Assembly (NCBI GenBank): GCA_031255855.1
Contig: JAIRRS010000112.1
Location: 107,867-171,866, forward strand
Reading direction: 5' to 3'
Origin: Tannerellaceae bacterium
GTDB taxonomy: Bacteria; Bacteroidota; Bacteroidia; Bacteroidales; Tannerellaceae
Length of the DNA stretch: 64,000 nt
Numbering within the stretch: the stretch's first letter is position 1; the number at the start of each line of letters is the position of its first letter. Below, piece by piece: positions 1 through 9,652 of the stretch. A program made the position numbers and the translations under genes. The notes under the pieces are model-generated. The model had not been told where the DNA came from. It did not search any database and saw nothing but the letters and a program-made list of their open reading frames with translations.

Positions 1-607
1 TAATTGTTCCGCCTGAAATTCCATCTACATAGTCTTGACCGATAGCACTTTTCCCAGGTTTTACAATTGCAATAGATTTAAATTCGCCATTTTGGAATAT
101 CTTCTTTCCGGCAAATTGACTACTGAATATGTGCGTTGTGATTTCAGCTCCTAATCCCGGAGTTTCACCGGCATGGCTGAAATCCGCGCCAAACACTGTG
201 TTTTTGTCATCGTCCAACGCAATATAACCCCATAACGGACCCCAAAGCCCCGTTCCTTGTAAAACCATAATATATTTGGTTTTGCCATTTACATTGGCAA
301 TAAATACAGGGTATTTATGTTCTGCAAACGATTTGGAGGCATCGGCGGCAAAAGCGTCGCCTTCAATCTTTTCACCTTTTTCATTTACAAGAAATGCTTC
401 ATTTATCAATTCTGCGTATGTAGTTTCTGCTTTATCGGGAGTGGCTTGTATGTTGATGGATCGTAAAATCTGTTGCCTCTTATCGTTATCTTCGTTTTTT
501 TTCTGGAAGCTTCTCAACGACTCAGAAGTAAAAGCAAGGACAACTGCGACAAGCACAACCATCACCGAAGCATATATTATAGTATAAACATTACTATCTC
601 TATTCAT
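1..607 (-). CDS. nqrC: Na+-translocating NADH:quinone reductase subunit C (partial, C-terminus outside window)
   Basis: NqrC is a membrane-anchored subunit of the Na+-pumping NADH:quinone oxidoreductase, carrying covalently bound FMN on the periplasmic side. The reading frame from the ATG at 605-607 gives an N-terminal membrane helix (about residues 9-26) followed by the soluble FMN-binding domain, including the stretch HAGETPGLGAEI typical of the family. The window edge cuts the gene just at VDGISGGTI, which corresponds to the flavinylation motif S-G-A/G-T; the acceptor threonine is just inside the window. It lies 20 bp downstream of nqrB in the order A-B-C, so nqrD, E and F are expected beyond the left edge. 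Identification is firm; only the C-terminus is unseen. Confidence 0.93.
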   Translation of the reverse strand, partial: MNRDSNVYTIIYASVMVVLVAVVLAFTSESLRSFQKKNEDNDKRQQILRSINIQATPDKAETTYAELINEAFLVNEKGEKIEGDAFAADASKSFAEHKYPVFIANVNGKTKYIMVLQGTGLWGPLWGYIALDDDKNTVFGADFSHAGETPGLGAEITTHIFSSQFAGKKIFQNGEFKSIAIVKPGKSAIGQDYVDGISGGTI

Positions 608-627
608 ATCTGTACGTATTTATAAAG

Positions 628-1830
628 TTATTTTACAGCTCTTTTTAAACGATGCTTCACATTGCTTTCCACAACATAATAGTCGATTAACGGAGCGAAT
701 ACATTCATCAACAGGATAGCAAGCATCATACCTTCGGGATATCCCGGATTTAATACGCGGATGACAATCGCCATTACGCCTATAAGGAAACCATAGATAT
801 ACTTACCCGTTTCCGTACGAGCCGATGTTACCGGGTCGGTAGCCATGAATACAGCACCAAAGGCAAAACCTCCTAAAAGCAGGTGGTCTATCGGAGACAC
901 GGTCATGGGAACTGTTGTACCTGCGAGGTTGAAAATAGCCGCCATGAATGCGCCGCCTATAAAACAAGACATCATTGTTTTCCAGCTTGCCACACCTGTG
1001 AATATCAGGATAGCTGCGCCAATTAGAATGGCTAAAACAGATGTTTCGGCTATCGAACCCGGAATTAATCCGAGGAACGTATCCCATGTTGTCAGCGGAT
1101 TTCCTAATACGTCAACAGTATGGAACGAGCCAATCATTTCTTTTCCCGCGATACCTATCTGCCCTAAAGGAGTAGCGCCAGAGAAAGCATCAACTATCTG
1201 TCCGCCACCTATTCCGAAAGTAGACGTCGTACGCACAAACACCTGGTCGCCCGACATGGCTGCAGGATATGCAAAGAACAGGAACGCGCGGGTAACGAGC
1301 GCCACGTTAAATATATTATAACCTGTACCGCCGAATACTTCTTTTGCAAATATTACGGCAAAGGCGGTTGCTACAGCAATCATCCATAACGGTGTATCGA
1401 TGGGGACAATCATTGGAATCAACATACCGGAAACCAGGAATCCTTCCTGTATTTCTTCCTTTTTCCATTGGGCAACAATGAATTCAATACCCAATCCCAC
1501 TACATACGAAACAATGATTTTAGGCAATACAGCCAAAAAACCAAAAAGAAATGTCATACAAAAGCCTGGATCAACGCCAATAGCCAAGTTGTGTTGATAG
1601 CCGGTGTTATACATTCCAAAAAGTAAAGCCGGTATCAAAGCTATGATAACCACTGTCATGATACGCTTTGAATCAATACTGTCGTGTATATGTACGCCCG
1701 ATTTCGACGTGTTGTTCGAAACAAACAGAAATGTTTCGAACCCGTCAAATACAGAACGGAACATCGACAGCTTTCCGCCTTCCTCAAAGTTAGGCTTAAT
1801 CTTGTTGAGATAATTCCTTAACGCTTTCAA
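628..1830 (-). CDS. nqrB: Na+-translocating NADH:quinone reductase subunit B
   Basis: This 400-residue polytopic inner-membrane subunit of Na+-NQR takes part in sodium translocation and quinone reduction and carries a covalent FMN. The protein has many hydrophobic helices from about residue 57 onward. The flavinylation motif FSGATPLG is present, with the acceptor threonine at about residue 220. The length matches the family (about 400-415). The start ATG lies 21 bp after the nqrA stop, and nqrC follows after 20 bp, so the three are one transcription unit. No missing residues or truncation were seen. Confidence 0.96.
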   Translation of the reverse strand: MKALRNYLNKIKPNFEEGGKLSMFRSVFDGFETFLFVSNNTSKSGVHIHDSIDSKRIMTVVIIALIPALLFGMYNTGYQHNLAIGVDPGFCMTFLFGFLAVLPKIIVSYVVGLGIEFIVAQWKKEEIQEGFLVSGMLIPMIVPIDTPLWMIAVATAFAVIFAKEVFGGTGYNIFNVALVTRAFLFFAYPAAMSGDQVFVRTTSTFGIGGGQIVDAFSGATPLGQIGIAGKEMIGSFHTVDVLGNPLTTWDTFLGLIPGSIAETSVLAILIGAAILIFTGVASWKTMMSCFIGGAFMAAIFNLAGTTVPMTVSPIDHLLLGGFAFGAVFMATDPVTSARTETGKYIYGFLIGVMAIVIRVLNPGYPEGMMLAILLMNVFAPLIDYYVVESNVKHRLKRAVK

Positions 1831-1851
1831 TGTATTCTAATTTTAATGTTA

Positions 1852-3201
1852 TTAATTCATTTCCTTGTACAACAGATTCAATCCGTTGCGTACAATTTTT
1901 TGTATTTCTATTTTTGACGTGTCTACAAATTCGCATAGCGCGAAGTCTTCCGGAGCTACTTCATAGACTCCAAGGTTTTCCATCTTGTCAATGTCAAAAG
2001 CGATAATGGCTTTAAGCAGGTATTCCGGAAGTATATTCATCGGAAATACGCTATCGTATTCGTTAGACATAATCATGGCGCGTTTCCCTCCTCGTATGCG
2101 GGCGTCTATCACATATTCTTTATTCTTTCCAAACAGCCAGGTGAGGTATGTATGGCTCATACTATATTTACTGAAGCCGGGCATTGCCCAGCCAACGAAT
2201 TCATTCACGTCGTCGCCTTCGGGTATTACTGTAATTTGGTTGTCATAGGCATACAGGTAATCTTCTTTACCTACTTTATGGCCTGTAAGTACGTTGCCGC
2301 TGATGATGCGGAAGTGTGCTGTCCCTTCCAATATTTTTCCTTCTATAAGGCTTTTAATGGTACAACCTGCAATGGTTTTGATGTATCCCCTTTCAGTGGT
2401 TTCCGAACCGGTGATTACCACTAAGCGGCTGAAATCGGCTATACCTTTATTAAATAAGCGTCCGATGATGATGACATCGTCCGGATTGATTGTCCAAACC
2501 GTTTCTCCTTTGTTTACAGGTTTAGTATGGTTGATCAACACACCGACATTACCTGCCGGATGGGGGCCTTCTACTTCAACCGTTTCTACACCGTTCACCT
2601 TCAAAGACGAATTTTTCTTAATTCCTACATACACCTTGCCCGATGTCAGTTTTGAAAGTGCATCCAATCCTGTTTGAAAATCGGCTTCCTGTCCTTGTAC
2701 AATAAAGTCGAAGTTAGGAGCCAACGGGGCGGAATAATAAGTAGAAACGAAGATATCACGCGGTGTTTCCGACGGGGAAGCCACGATATCGTACGGGCGT
2801 TGTTTGATAAACGGCCATATACCGGCTTCGAGGATAGCCTCTTTGATTTCTTCGGTTTTCAGGGAAGAAAGACTTTTTTTCCCGAATTCTACATAGCCGG
2901 GTTCAGCATCAGGCTTCACAACGATACTAAGCACTTTCCGCTTTTCCCCACGGTTAATGGCTGTTACTTCGCCACTCACCGGCGAAACAAATTTGATTTC
3001 CGGACGGTTTTTGTCAATCATTAAAACCGTTCCGGCTTTTACACTATCTCCTACTTTGGCAATAACCTTGGGGACAATACCGTCATAACTGTCGGGAATG
3101 ATGGCGTAACTATCGCTTTCCTTACCAGTTAATAGTACGTCAGAAGCTTTGCCTTTCAGATTAATGTCTAAACCTTTTTTAATCTTTATCACATTTGCCA
3201 T
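1852..3201 (-). CDS. nqrA: Na+-translocating NADH:quinone reductase subunit A
   Basis: NqrA is the cytoplasmic-side peripheral subunit of Na+-NQR and is involved in quinone binding. The 449-residue product begins MANVIKIKKGLDINLKG, the typical family start, and contains the lipoyl-like barrel region with the sequence VSPVSGEVTAINRGEKR and the later GPHPAGNVG motif. The frame is open upstream to 3264, but I chose the ATG at 3199-3201. It matches the family N-terminus, and a good -7 promoter element (3236-3243) lies inside the longer version. It is the first gene of the nqr operon and is transcribed divergently from the T9SS plug gene. Confidence 0.96.
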   Translation of the reverse strand: MANVIKIKKGLDINLKGKASDVLLTGKESDSYAIIPDSYDGIVPKVIAKVGDSVKAGTVLMIDKNRPEIKFVSPVSGEVTAINRGEKRKVLSIVVKPDAEPGYVEFGKKSLSSLKTEEIKEAILEAGIWPFIKQRPYDIVASPSETPRDIFVSTYYSAPLAPNFDFIVQGQEADFQTGLDALSKLTSGKVYVGIKKNSSLKVNGVETVEVEGPHPAGNVGVLINHTKPVNKGETVWTINPDDVIIIGRLFNKGIADFSRLVVITGSETTERGYIKTIAGCTIKSLIEGKILEGTAHFRIISGNVLTGHKVGKEDYLYAYDNQITVIPEGDDVNEFVGWAMPGFSKYSMSHTYLTWLFGKNKEYVIDARIRGGKRAMIMSNEYDSVFPMNILPEYLLKAIIAFDIDKMENLGVYEVAPEDFALCEFVDTSKIEIQKIVRNGLNLLYKEMN

Positions 3202-3235
3202 GACACAACTATAAAGTGTTTTTATAATTTTATCG

Positions 3236-3243
3236 CAAAAGTA
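3236..3243 (-). promoter_or_regulatory. Bacteroidetes -7 promoter element for nqrABC
   Basis: On the minus strand this reads TACTTTTG, a full match to the Bacteroidetes -7 consensus TAnnTTTG. Transcription would start near 3229, leaving a leader of about 28 nt before the nqrA ATG at 3201. No clear TTG -33 element was seen at the usual distance. The element argues against a start at 3264. Confidence 0.5.
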
Positions 3244-3330
3244 AGCAATATTTTCATCCTTCATAGTAGTAAAATGAATTAATAAAGAAATAATTCCTTA
3301 GTTTTGACACGAAAAACAGTTCGAATAAAT

Positions 3331-4599
3331 ATGAAACAATTATTTATATGCAGTATGCTTGTTTCAATTCTTTTTTTTGAAACAAATGCACAGGAAAAGT
3401 ACAAAACCGGCATAAATAGCAACCTGATTCATACACTTCAAGTAAAAGTATCAGGCAGTATGATATCTGTTCCCATCATCAAATTGGATGGTGACGGACA
3501 GATAGAAATCAATTTTGACGCAATAGGCCATAATTACAACCGGTTTGTTTACTCTGTCACGCACTGCAACGCAGATTGGTCGCAATCTGCGCTGGCGCCC
3601 ATTGAATATCTGGACGGTTTTCAGGGTTTGACAATTGACGATTTTGCTACCTCTGTTAATACCACAACACAATATACCAACTACATCCTACAACTTCCCA
3701 ATGAAGATGTGAGGTTTAAAGTATCAGGTAATTATGCTGTACAGGTATGCTTGGAGAATGAGCCGCATAAGGTACTTTTCACAGCGTGTTTCTCTATAGA
3801 AGAACCATTAATTACCATCGATGCCGGAATAACCGGTAATACCATGACTGATTTCAACCATGAACATCAGCAAATCAATTTTACGATACATCATAAAAGC
3901 ATGCCTATCACCTACCCGCAAAGTGATTTAAAGCTATTTGTCTATCAAAACAATCGGAGGGATAACGTGGTTACCAACCTGAAGCCTACTACTATATTGC
4001 GTGACCAGTTGGTATACGACAATAATCGCGACCTTATATTTGAAGCGGGAAACGAATACCGCCGGATGGAATTTCTGAGCAACAGATATAATGGCATGGG
4101 TGTGAACAGTATCCAGTTTTACAATCCTTATTATCATATTGAACTAATGACCGATCGGCCACGTAATAACCAGCCGTATGTTTACGACCAAGACCAAAAC
4201 GGGCGTTACTTTATCCGTTGCAGCAATTGCAGCGATCCCGACACGGAAGCCGATTATTATATTGTACATTTCGCCTTAGCCTGCGAGCCGTTCCTCGACG
4301 GTTCGGTATACCTGAACGGGGATTTTTTTAATAATGTATTAGACGAAAGAAGTAAGATGGGCTATAATTTTGAAACAGGCCGGTATGAAAAATCTATTCT
4401 CCTTAAACAAGGCAGTTATAACTATCAATATACCTTCTCAGGAAATGGAACAAGCATGGGACAACCCGGTGTGATAGAGGGGAATTACTATCAGGTGGAA
4501 AATGAATATTCCATATATGTTTACTACCGTCCGATGGGCATTCGTTACGACCGTTTAATAGGTACTGCAGTAATTAAAAACGCCATGAATTTATTTTAA
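3331..4599 (+). CDS. Type IX secretion system plug-domain protein (DUF5103 family)
   Basis: The 422-residue product starts MKQLFICSMLVSILF and has a Sec signal peptide with a likely cleavage after TNA, before QEKYKTG. The body matches the family formerly called DUF5103, now described as the type 9 secretion plug protein: an N-terminal beta domain with the sequence VYSVTHCNADWSQS at about residues 73-86, followed by a second beta domain ending in VYYRPMGIRYDRLIG. In Flavobacterium the homologue closes the SprA translocon pore from the periplasm. The frame extends nine codons upstream, but the ATG at 3331 sits directly at the signal peptide. It is a single gene, divergent from nqrA. The role in this organism is inferred from the family. 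Confidence 0.85.
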   Translation: MKQLFICSMLVSILFFETNAQEKYKTGINSNLIHTLQVKVSGSMISVPIIKLDGDGQIEINFDAIGHNYNRFVYSVTHCNADWSQSALAPIEYLDGFQGLTIDDFATSVNTTTQYTNYILQLPNEDVRFKVSGNYAVQVCLENEPHKVLFTACFSIEEPLITIDAGITGNTMTDFNHEHQQINFTIHHKSMPITYPQSDLKLFVYQNNRRDNVVTNLKPTTILRDQLVYDNNRDLIFEAGNEYRRMEFLSNRYNGMGVNSIQFYNPYYHIELMTDRPRNNQPYVYDQDQNGRYFIRCSNCSDPDTEADYYIVHFALACEPFLDGSVYLNGDFFNNVLDERSKMGYNFETGRYEKSILLKQGSYNYQYTFSGNGTSMGQPGVIEGNYYQVENEYSIYVYYRPMGIRYDRLIGTAVIKNAMNLF

Positions 4600-4746
4600 T
4601 ATCCCCACTACCCTCACTCCTCAGGGATAAGAATAAAGAATTAGATATTACCTTTATCGGACTTTTGTAAAAATGTTTTTTTTTATTTTATTATTGCATA
4701 ATATTTTTAATTCAGCTACTAATATGTAAAAAAATATGGCAAACTA

Positions 4747-4776
4747 TTGATAATTAGAAATTAGATTATATCTTTG
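4747..4776 (+). promoter_or_regulatory. Bacteroidetes-type promoter for the DUF6493-like gene
   Basis: TTG at 4747-4749, a 19-bp spacer and TATCTTTG at 4769-4776 match the TTG-N19-TAnnTTTG consensus. The expected start of transcription is about 4783, some 20 nt before the ATG at 4804. Confidence 0.6.
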
Positions 4777-4803
4777 GGCTTGGAACCAAATTGACCGTTT
4801 ATC

Positions 4804-5790
4804 ATGATTGAAGAATTGCATAGCTTTTTTGAAAAAGGGGATATCAATAATTTGCTTGCATTTTTGAAAAAACTGACCTTAGAAGAAAGAAAGATTATTA
4901 TTCCGGAGTTAGAACTAAGAAGACGCGACGAATATAAATGGAATTTTGAAAATTGTCCGGCGATATCCCGCAAAATTGAAATGCTTGAAATTTGTTACTT
5001 TGTTTGTTTGGATAAATCACATATTCGTAATCTCCCCCGCTATGATTTACCCGAAGATGAAGTTATTGACAATATTCTGAAGTGGTATCAGCCGGAATGG
5101 TTTTCGGAATATTTCAACAGGGTAAAGACTTTGCCTTACAAATATCTGATGAGATGGAAAAACGCGGGCTATTTAACTCCTGAAAAGGGATTGATCGCTA
5201 AATCGTTATCATCAGCTCTATGGGTTAAAATACCAGATAAGATGAAAGGGTATTATTCCATCGATGTACTCGAAGAATTTCCTGAAACATTAAATGAACA
5301 TATTTGGTATTTATTTGAATATGAAAGCGATATTGTGTTTTATGATGAATATTCAGGCGTGGATAACCCGGAAAATGAACATATCTGGATTAATGCTTTC
5401 CAAAGATATGCGGACAATGGTATCATCAGCCGCCCTACTCTATTCAAACAATGTCTATCCGCTATCAGCAAGAGAGTTAATCCTAAGTCCTCCACTTGGT
5501 ATGCTACGTTGTTTGCGTCGTTGAAACCAAGTACACACGAAATACTCTCGTTCCGCGACGAACTTTTGGGATTATTCACAGGAGGATTTGTCCAAAAAGA
5601 ATTGCTTGAAATTTTATGTAACGAAATAGCGGCCCTGTTTTTGTGTAAAGATGAATCTGTTAAACAACAAGTAGCCTCCATTTTCAGCAGATTTGGAAAT
5701 CAAGACTCATACCGGATAAGAGAAGCATTGTCACTGTATTCCGGTAGTATTCCTATGTCGATTAAACCCCTTTTGTTGATTTGGTTGTAG
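4804..5790 (+). CDS. DUF6493-like protein, apparently N-terminal part only
   Basis: The 328-residue product resembles the N-terminal region of DUF6493 proteins: FEKGDINNLLAFLKKLTLEER near the start, then ILKWYQPEWFSEYFN and LMRWKNAGYLTPE around residues 97-120. From memory, full family members are much longer (roughly 850-950 residues), so this looks like the first third. It ends in TAG at 5788-5790, only 41 bp before the convergent phoH gene, leaving no room for the remainder. There is no signal peptide or membrane helix, and it is preceded by a good promoter. Function is unknown. It may be a shortened but expressed paralogue or a decaying gene; the family call is from pattern recognition. 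Confidence 0.6.
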   Translation: MIEELHSFFEKGDINNLLAFLKKLTLEERKIIIPELELRRRDEYKWNFENCPAISRKIEMLEICYFVCLDKSHIRNLPRYDLPEDEVIDNILKWYQPEWFSEYFNRVKTLPYKYLMRWKNAGYLTPEKGLIAKSLSSALWVKIPDKMKGYYSIDVLEEFPETLNEHIWYLFEYESDIVFYDEYSGVDNPENEHIWINAFQRYADNGIISRPTLFKQCLSAISKRVNPKSSTWYATLFASLKPSTHEILSFRDELLGLFTGGFVQKELLEILCNEIAALFLCKDESVKQQVASIFSRFGNQDSYRIREALSLYSGSIPMSIKPLLLIWL

Positions 5791-5830
5791 TTTTTAGCAT
5801 ATATATCACATAATCACGCCCACCATCTTT

Positions 5831-7174
5831 TTACAGCAAATCAGATGCCAGTTCGGCAAGTTCGCTTCGTTCGCCTTTGACAAGGTTGATGTGGGCAAAG
5901 ATGTTGTTGCCTTTCATCTTGTCTATCATGTAAGCCAAACCGTTACTTTGCGCATCCAGGTAAGGCGAGTCAATTTGTTGGATATCGCCTGTAAACACCA
6001 TTTTCGTTCCTTCTCCGGCACGGGTAATAATCGTTTTTACTTCATGGGGAGTAAGATTTTGTGCTTCGTCAATGATGCAAAATGTTTCAGAAAGGCTACG
6101 TCCGCGGATAAACGCGAGAGCCTCGATAACCAGTTGGTTGTTCTTCTGCAATTCGTCAATCTTGCGTGAATCGGGACTGCCCTGCCCTAACTGCGATTTG
6201 ATGACATTCAGGTTATCAAACAGAGGCTGCATGTAAGGAGCTACCTTTTGTTTTTCGTCACCCGGAAGGAATCCGATATCTTTATTTGCTAAAGCAACAA
6301 TCGGACGAGCCAATAAGATTTGCTGGTATCGGTTTGCTTGTTTCAAGGCCGAAGCCAATGCCAGCAGGGTTTTTCCTGTACCTGCTTTTCCGGTTATGCC
6401 AATCAACTTGATATCCGGGTCATTTAATACTTCAAAGGCAAAACTCTGTTCGGCATTACGGGGATGGATGCCATAGTTCACCCCTTTTTCCACCTTTTTC
6501 ACTTTACCGGTGAAAGGATTGTAGCGCACTAATATAGAGGCGCGTACACTTTTCAATATGAAGCATTCATTTGGCTGGATAACATCTTTAATCTTCAACA
6601 AGTCCAGGTCTATTCCTTCCGTCGAAGCGTATAATTGATCGATGATTTCAGGTTCTACATTTTCGTATGTTTCCTGCGCGCGTTCGAAAATATCCACATC
6701 TACTACCTTGTCAGTGATGTAGTCTTCCACTTCGATACCCAATGAACGAGCTTTCATACGTAGATTGATATCCTTCGTTACCAGGATTGTTGGCATATTG
6801 GGGTGCGCTTCAGTTACCGACCAGACACACGAAAGGATTCGATGGTCGGCCGTACGTTCGGGAAACGATTTGGCTATTTTATCCTGGAACTTGTCACCCG
6901 TAACAACATAAAGTGTTCCTAGTCCGGCGCCAAGCGGCGCGCCTTTCAGAAAAAGGTCATTACTGGTTATGGTATCCAATTCGCGCACAAATTCACGGGC
7001 ATTGTAGTTAATCTGCTCACTTCCTTTTTTGAACTTGTCCAATTCTTCCAACACTACGATCGGGAGATAAATATCATTCTCCTGAAAGTTCCCGATGCAC
7101 TTGTAGTCGTGCAGGATAACATTCGTGTCTAATACAAAGTTCTTCTTTTTACCTTTTTTCTTTTTTGCTTCCAT
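5831..7174 (-). CDS. PIN domain-PhoH family ATPase
   Basis: The 447-residue cytoplasmic protein joins an N-terminal PIN domain (about residues 14-150, with the acidic motif FVLDTNVILHD) to a C-terminal PhoH ATPase domain (about 240-447). The Walker A motif is GITGKAGTGKT at about 259-269, and the Walker B-like motif is FCIIDEAQNL. This is the PhoH2 architecture, for which RNA unwinding coupled to RNA cleavage has been described in mycobacterial members. A basic lysine tract (KKKKGKKK) follows the start. The ATG at 7172-7174 was chosen over a TTG two codons upstream. It converges with the DUF6493-like gene. Architecture is certain; substrate is not known. Confidence 0.9.
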   Translation of the reverse strand: MEAKKKKGKKKNFVLDTNVILHDYKCIGNFQENDIYLPIVVLEELDKFKKGSEQINYNAREFVRELDTITSNDLFLKGAPLGAGLGTLYVVTGDKFQDKIAKSFPERTADHRILSCVWSVTEAHPNMPTILVTKDINLRMKARSLGIEVEDYITDKVVDVDIFERAQETYENVEPEIIDQLYASTEGIDLDLLKIKDVIQPNECFILKSVRASILVRYNPFTGKVKKVEKGVNYGIHPRNAEQSFAFEVLNDPDIKLIGITGKAGTGKTLLALASALKQANRYQQILLARPIVALANKDIGFLPGDEKQKVAPYMQPLFDNLNVIKSQLGQGSPDSRKIDELQKNNQLVIEALAFIRGRSLSETFCIIDEAQNLTPHEVKTIITRAGEGTKMVFTGDIQQIDSPYLDAQSNGLAYMIDKMKGNNIFAHINLVKGERSELAELASDLL

Positions 7175-7228
7175 GGTCAATCAAAATTTATTGTTCACTA
7201 CATTTTCTATATTCACGTGAAATGACAT

Positions 7229-7236
7229 CAAATATA
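7229..7236 (-). promoter_or_regulatory. Possible -7 element for the PIN-PhoH gene
   Basis: The minus strand reads TATATTTG, matching TAnnTTTG, about 55 nt upstream of the ATG at 7174. No TTG is found at the right distance, so this is a weak call. Confidence 0.35.
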
Positions 7237-7255
7237 AAATAATTTGCAATAAATC

Positions 7256-9652
7256 CTACCTGCCGAATCTGGAATCGTCTATTTTTTCATGCTTTTTCTC
7301 CTTGTACCCTCCGAATTTCCATGTAAAGGCGATACCCCAATACCAGCTTGTATCTATATTTTTCATCCTGCTATACCAGTCTCCCATAGCTATTTCAATC
7401 TTTTTGGGCGTACGGCTTCGAAAGATATTTTCGTATTTTAAAGTCAACGATGCCTTGTTTTGGGCAAATGTCCATTTTAGGCCTCCCGACACATCGTATG
7501 AACTGCCTAAGTTGTAAACGCCTTGTATTGCGGGAGAAACATAATATCCGTTTAATGTAAGCTTCATGTTTGGCTTTGCATCAGAAATATTAATTGTATT
7601 ATTCATCCCTATCCGGCCTAAATATTTACTCTTGTTGAATGGGATATTGTAGAAATTATCGCTTTTTTCCTGCATACGTATCCCTTGGATGGTTATTCTC
7701 GAATCAATTCGGTGGCCGATATTGACGGGTATAATTACCCCGAATCCTGTTAATACATTGAAATCAAAATTTTCAAACCGGAATATTGTTTTAAGTTCTG
7801 TATCGCTTTGATGGGGTACTTGTACAAAGTAGTCGGGCGAATATTGGGCGAAAACCATAAAAACATATTTTTGCCGCAAAAGATATAACAGCTGTCCATC
7901 GTATGAACGACTGGGTTTTAATGACGGGTTTCCCTGTATTACCGAATAAGCGTTCAGATAAGACGTTTGGGGATTGACGCTCCAGTAAGAAGGATAGGTT
8001 TTGTTGCTTGATAGATTGAATTGCAGGATATGGGAAGGTGAAAACGTGTAACTCAGAGAGGCATTAGGAAAAAGCGTAAAATCGTCCCATAAGACGGATT
8101 TTTTGCCGTTTGAAGTATATTCCGATTTAAAATATTCCCCTTTCAAGGAAACGGTTGCCGAAAAGCGTCCGAATGTGTGAGACAACTCTGCAAATACATT
8201 TCCCCCGTATTCAATCTGCTCGTCATTTAGGCTGCTTTCTTTATCAAGTATATATCCCTTTTCTTCATTGTAAAGGTATTCGGATCTTGTATCAGATACC
8301 GTACAACTACCATTTATCCCATAATTCAGTCGCGTGTTATTTTTAAATAAATATGTATGGTTTAAGAAAGCCATCCATTTGGATATATCTTGGTCGCTGT
8401 TGTTCAACAAATCAATAGACGAACCAACTTCGCTGTTATTAACAAAAAATTGATGTTCCGGGTTACGGTAGTTTGTAAAGTCTACTCCGGCTGTAACTTC
8501 CTTATATCCTTTGTATTGAAGCCGGACATTTTGTAATGTGCTATGGTTATCTACATTCGTAACGCTAAAGGCTGGGATTTCATTTCCATTATTCAAATAT
8601 GTAAAGAGGCTGTTTGAAGTCCTTGTCCCATCAAATTTACCCGCATTTATATAGTAAGAAACGGATAATTTGTCATCATTCTTAAAGGTATAATCCATTC
8701 CTAAGCGGAAAGAACCTTCGTTCGACTTAGATTTACTTCTGTTTTCCTGGTCTATTTCTACCATATTATCTTTTAAAGCATGGCGTGTGAATAAATTTTC
8801 CCCGCCATACCTTTTACCCTTACTGCCATTTACCAAAGCATCAATGCTTAATTGTGGAGTTATGTAAACGATGTTTGCATGCGCCAATCCCGACGCGTAA
8901 TGATGTTGCCGGTATTCTGTCCCTGCTTCACCTTGCAATGTTTCTCCTTGTGTATCACTTTCTTGTCCTATAATAACATTAATCAGAGCGCCCTTTACAT
9001 TATATCGGGCGGGTGCATTGTACATGATTTCAGTACTTTTGATTCGTGATGCAGGTATACTTTTCAGCAGGTTTATAAGTTGTTCGGCCGACATGGTAGT
9101 GAGTTGACCGTTCAATACGATGTGGAGGCTTCGTGCTCCCAACAGTTCGATTTTCTCGTCGTTTCCACTTATGCCAGGCAATTCTTTTATTGCTTCAAAA
9201 GCATTATTAACCGGTTTATTTTTAATCAGTTGTGGTATATCATATATTAAGGCGCCTCCACTGACCTTCACCTGCGGACGCTCGCCTTTTACTACCACTT
9301 CGTCTAACTGGTAATCTTTTTCTATCAGGGTAACAATCCCAATATCATTTTGCAAAACATCCACTTGTTTAGTTTCATATAGCAGATGTTGGAGCAACAA
9401 CCGGTATTGTCCGCTTGCAACTTCAAGGGCAAATACACCTAAACTATCCGTGATACCGGTATTAACATATACGGAATCCCTTGTTTGTACTATCACCGCT
9501 ACTCCATCAATCCCGCTATTTCCTGTATTCACGATTTTTCCTTGAATAACATTTTGCGCGATTATCATCATGCAACTAACAATCAACAAACTTCCTGATA
9601 AGTAGATTTTTCGTTTCATTATTTTATATTTTCCAGTCTTTACTTGTTTCAT
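7256..9652 (-). CDS. TonB-dependent receptor-like outer-membrane beta-barrel protein
   Basis: The 798-residue outer-membrane protein has a signal peptide (MKRKIYLSGSLLIVSC...), a carboxypeptidase-regulatory-like domain beginning IQGKIVNTGNSGIDG, a plug-like domain around residues 115-220 (EVVVKGERPQVKVSGG, ALINVIIG), and a long beta-barrel. This is the OMP_b-brl_3 type of Bacteroidetes receptor, which often lacks a clear TonB box. The ligand cannot be told; no SusD partner is present. The frame opens with an ATG at 9652 overlapping the stop of the upstream ribbon-helix-helix gene as ATGA. A second ATG at 9619 gives a more conventional signal peptide. I list the coupled start, but either may be used. 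Confidence 0.82.
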   Translation of the reverse strand: MKQVKTGKYKIMKRKIYLSGSLLIVSCMMIIAQNVIQGKIVNTGNSGIDGVAVIVQTRDSVYVNTGITDSLGVFALEVASGQYRLLLQHLLYETKQVDVLQNDIGIVTLIEKDYQLDEVVVKGERPQVKVSGGALIYDIPQLIKNKPVNNAFEAIKELPGISGNDEKIELLGARSLHIVLNGQLTTMSAEQLINLLKSIPASRIKSTEIMYNAPARYNVKGALINVIIGQESDTQGETLQGEAGTEYRQHHYASGLAHANIVYITPQLSIDALVNGSKGKRYGGENLFTRHALKDNMVEIDQENRSKSKSNEGSFRLGMDYTFKNDDKLSVSYYINAGKFDGTRTSNSLFTYLNNGNEIPAFSVTNVDNHSTLQNVRLQYKGYKEVTAGVDFTNYRNPEHQFFVNNSEVGSSIDLLNNSDQDISKWMAFLNHTYLFKNNTRLNYGINGSCTVSDTRSEYLYNEEKGYILDKESSLNDEQIEYGGNVFAELSHTFGRFSATVSLKGEYFKSEYTSNGKKSVLWDDFTLFPNASLSYTFSPSHILQFNLSSNKTYPSYWSVNPQTSYLNAYSVIQGNPSLKPSRSYDGQLLYLLRQKYVFMVFAQYSPDYFVQVPHQSDTELKTIFRFENFDFNVLTGFGVIIPVNIGHRIDSRITIQGIRMQEKSDNFYNIPFNKSKYLGRIGMNNTINISDAKPNMKLTLNGYYVSPAIQGVYNLGSSYDVSGGLKWTFAQNKASLTLKYENIFRSRTPKKIEIAMGDWYSRMKNIDTSWYWGIAFTWKFGGYKEKKHEKIDDSRFGR

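Noticed and set aside
845..1321. 158-codon plus-strand open frame inside nqrB
   Set aside because: Complementary to the conserved nqrB coding region, Pro/Ile-rich composition typical of reverse reading.
3202..3264. Upstream start for NqrA giving 21 extra residues
   Set aside because: The extra residues are unlike NqrA and contain the probable -7 promoter element; MANVIKIKKG is the family start.
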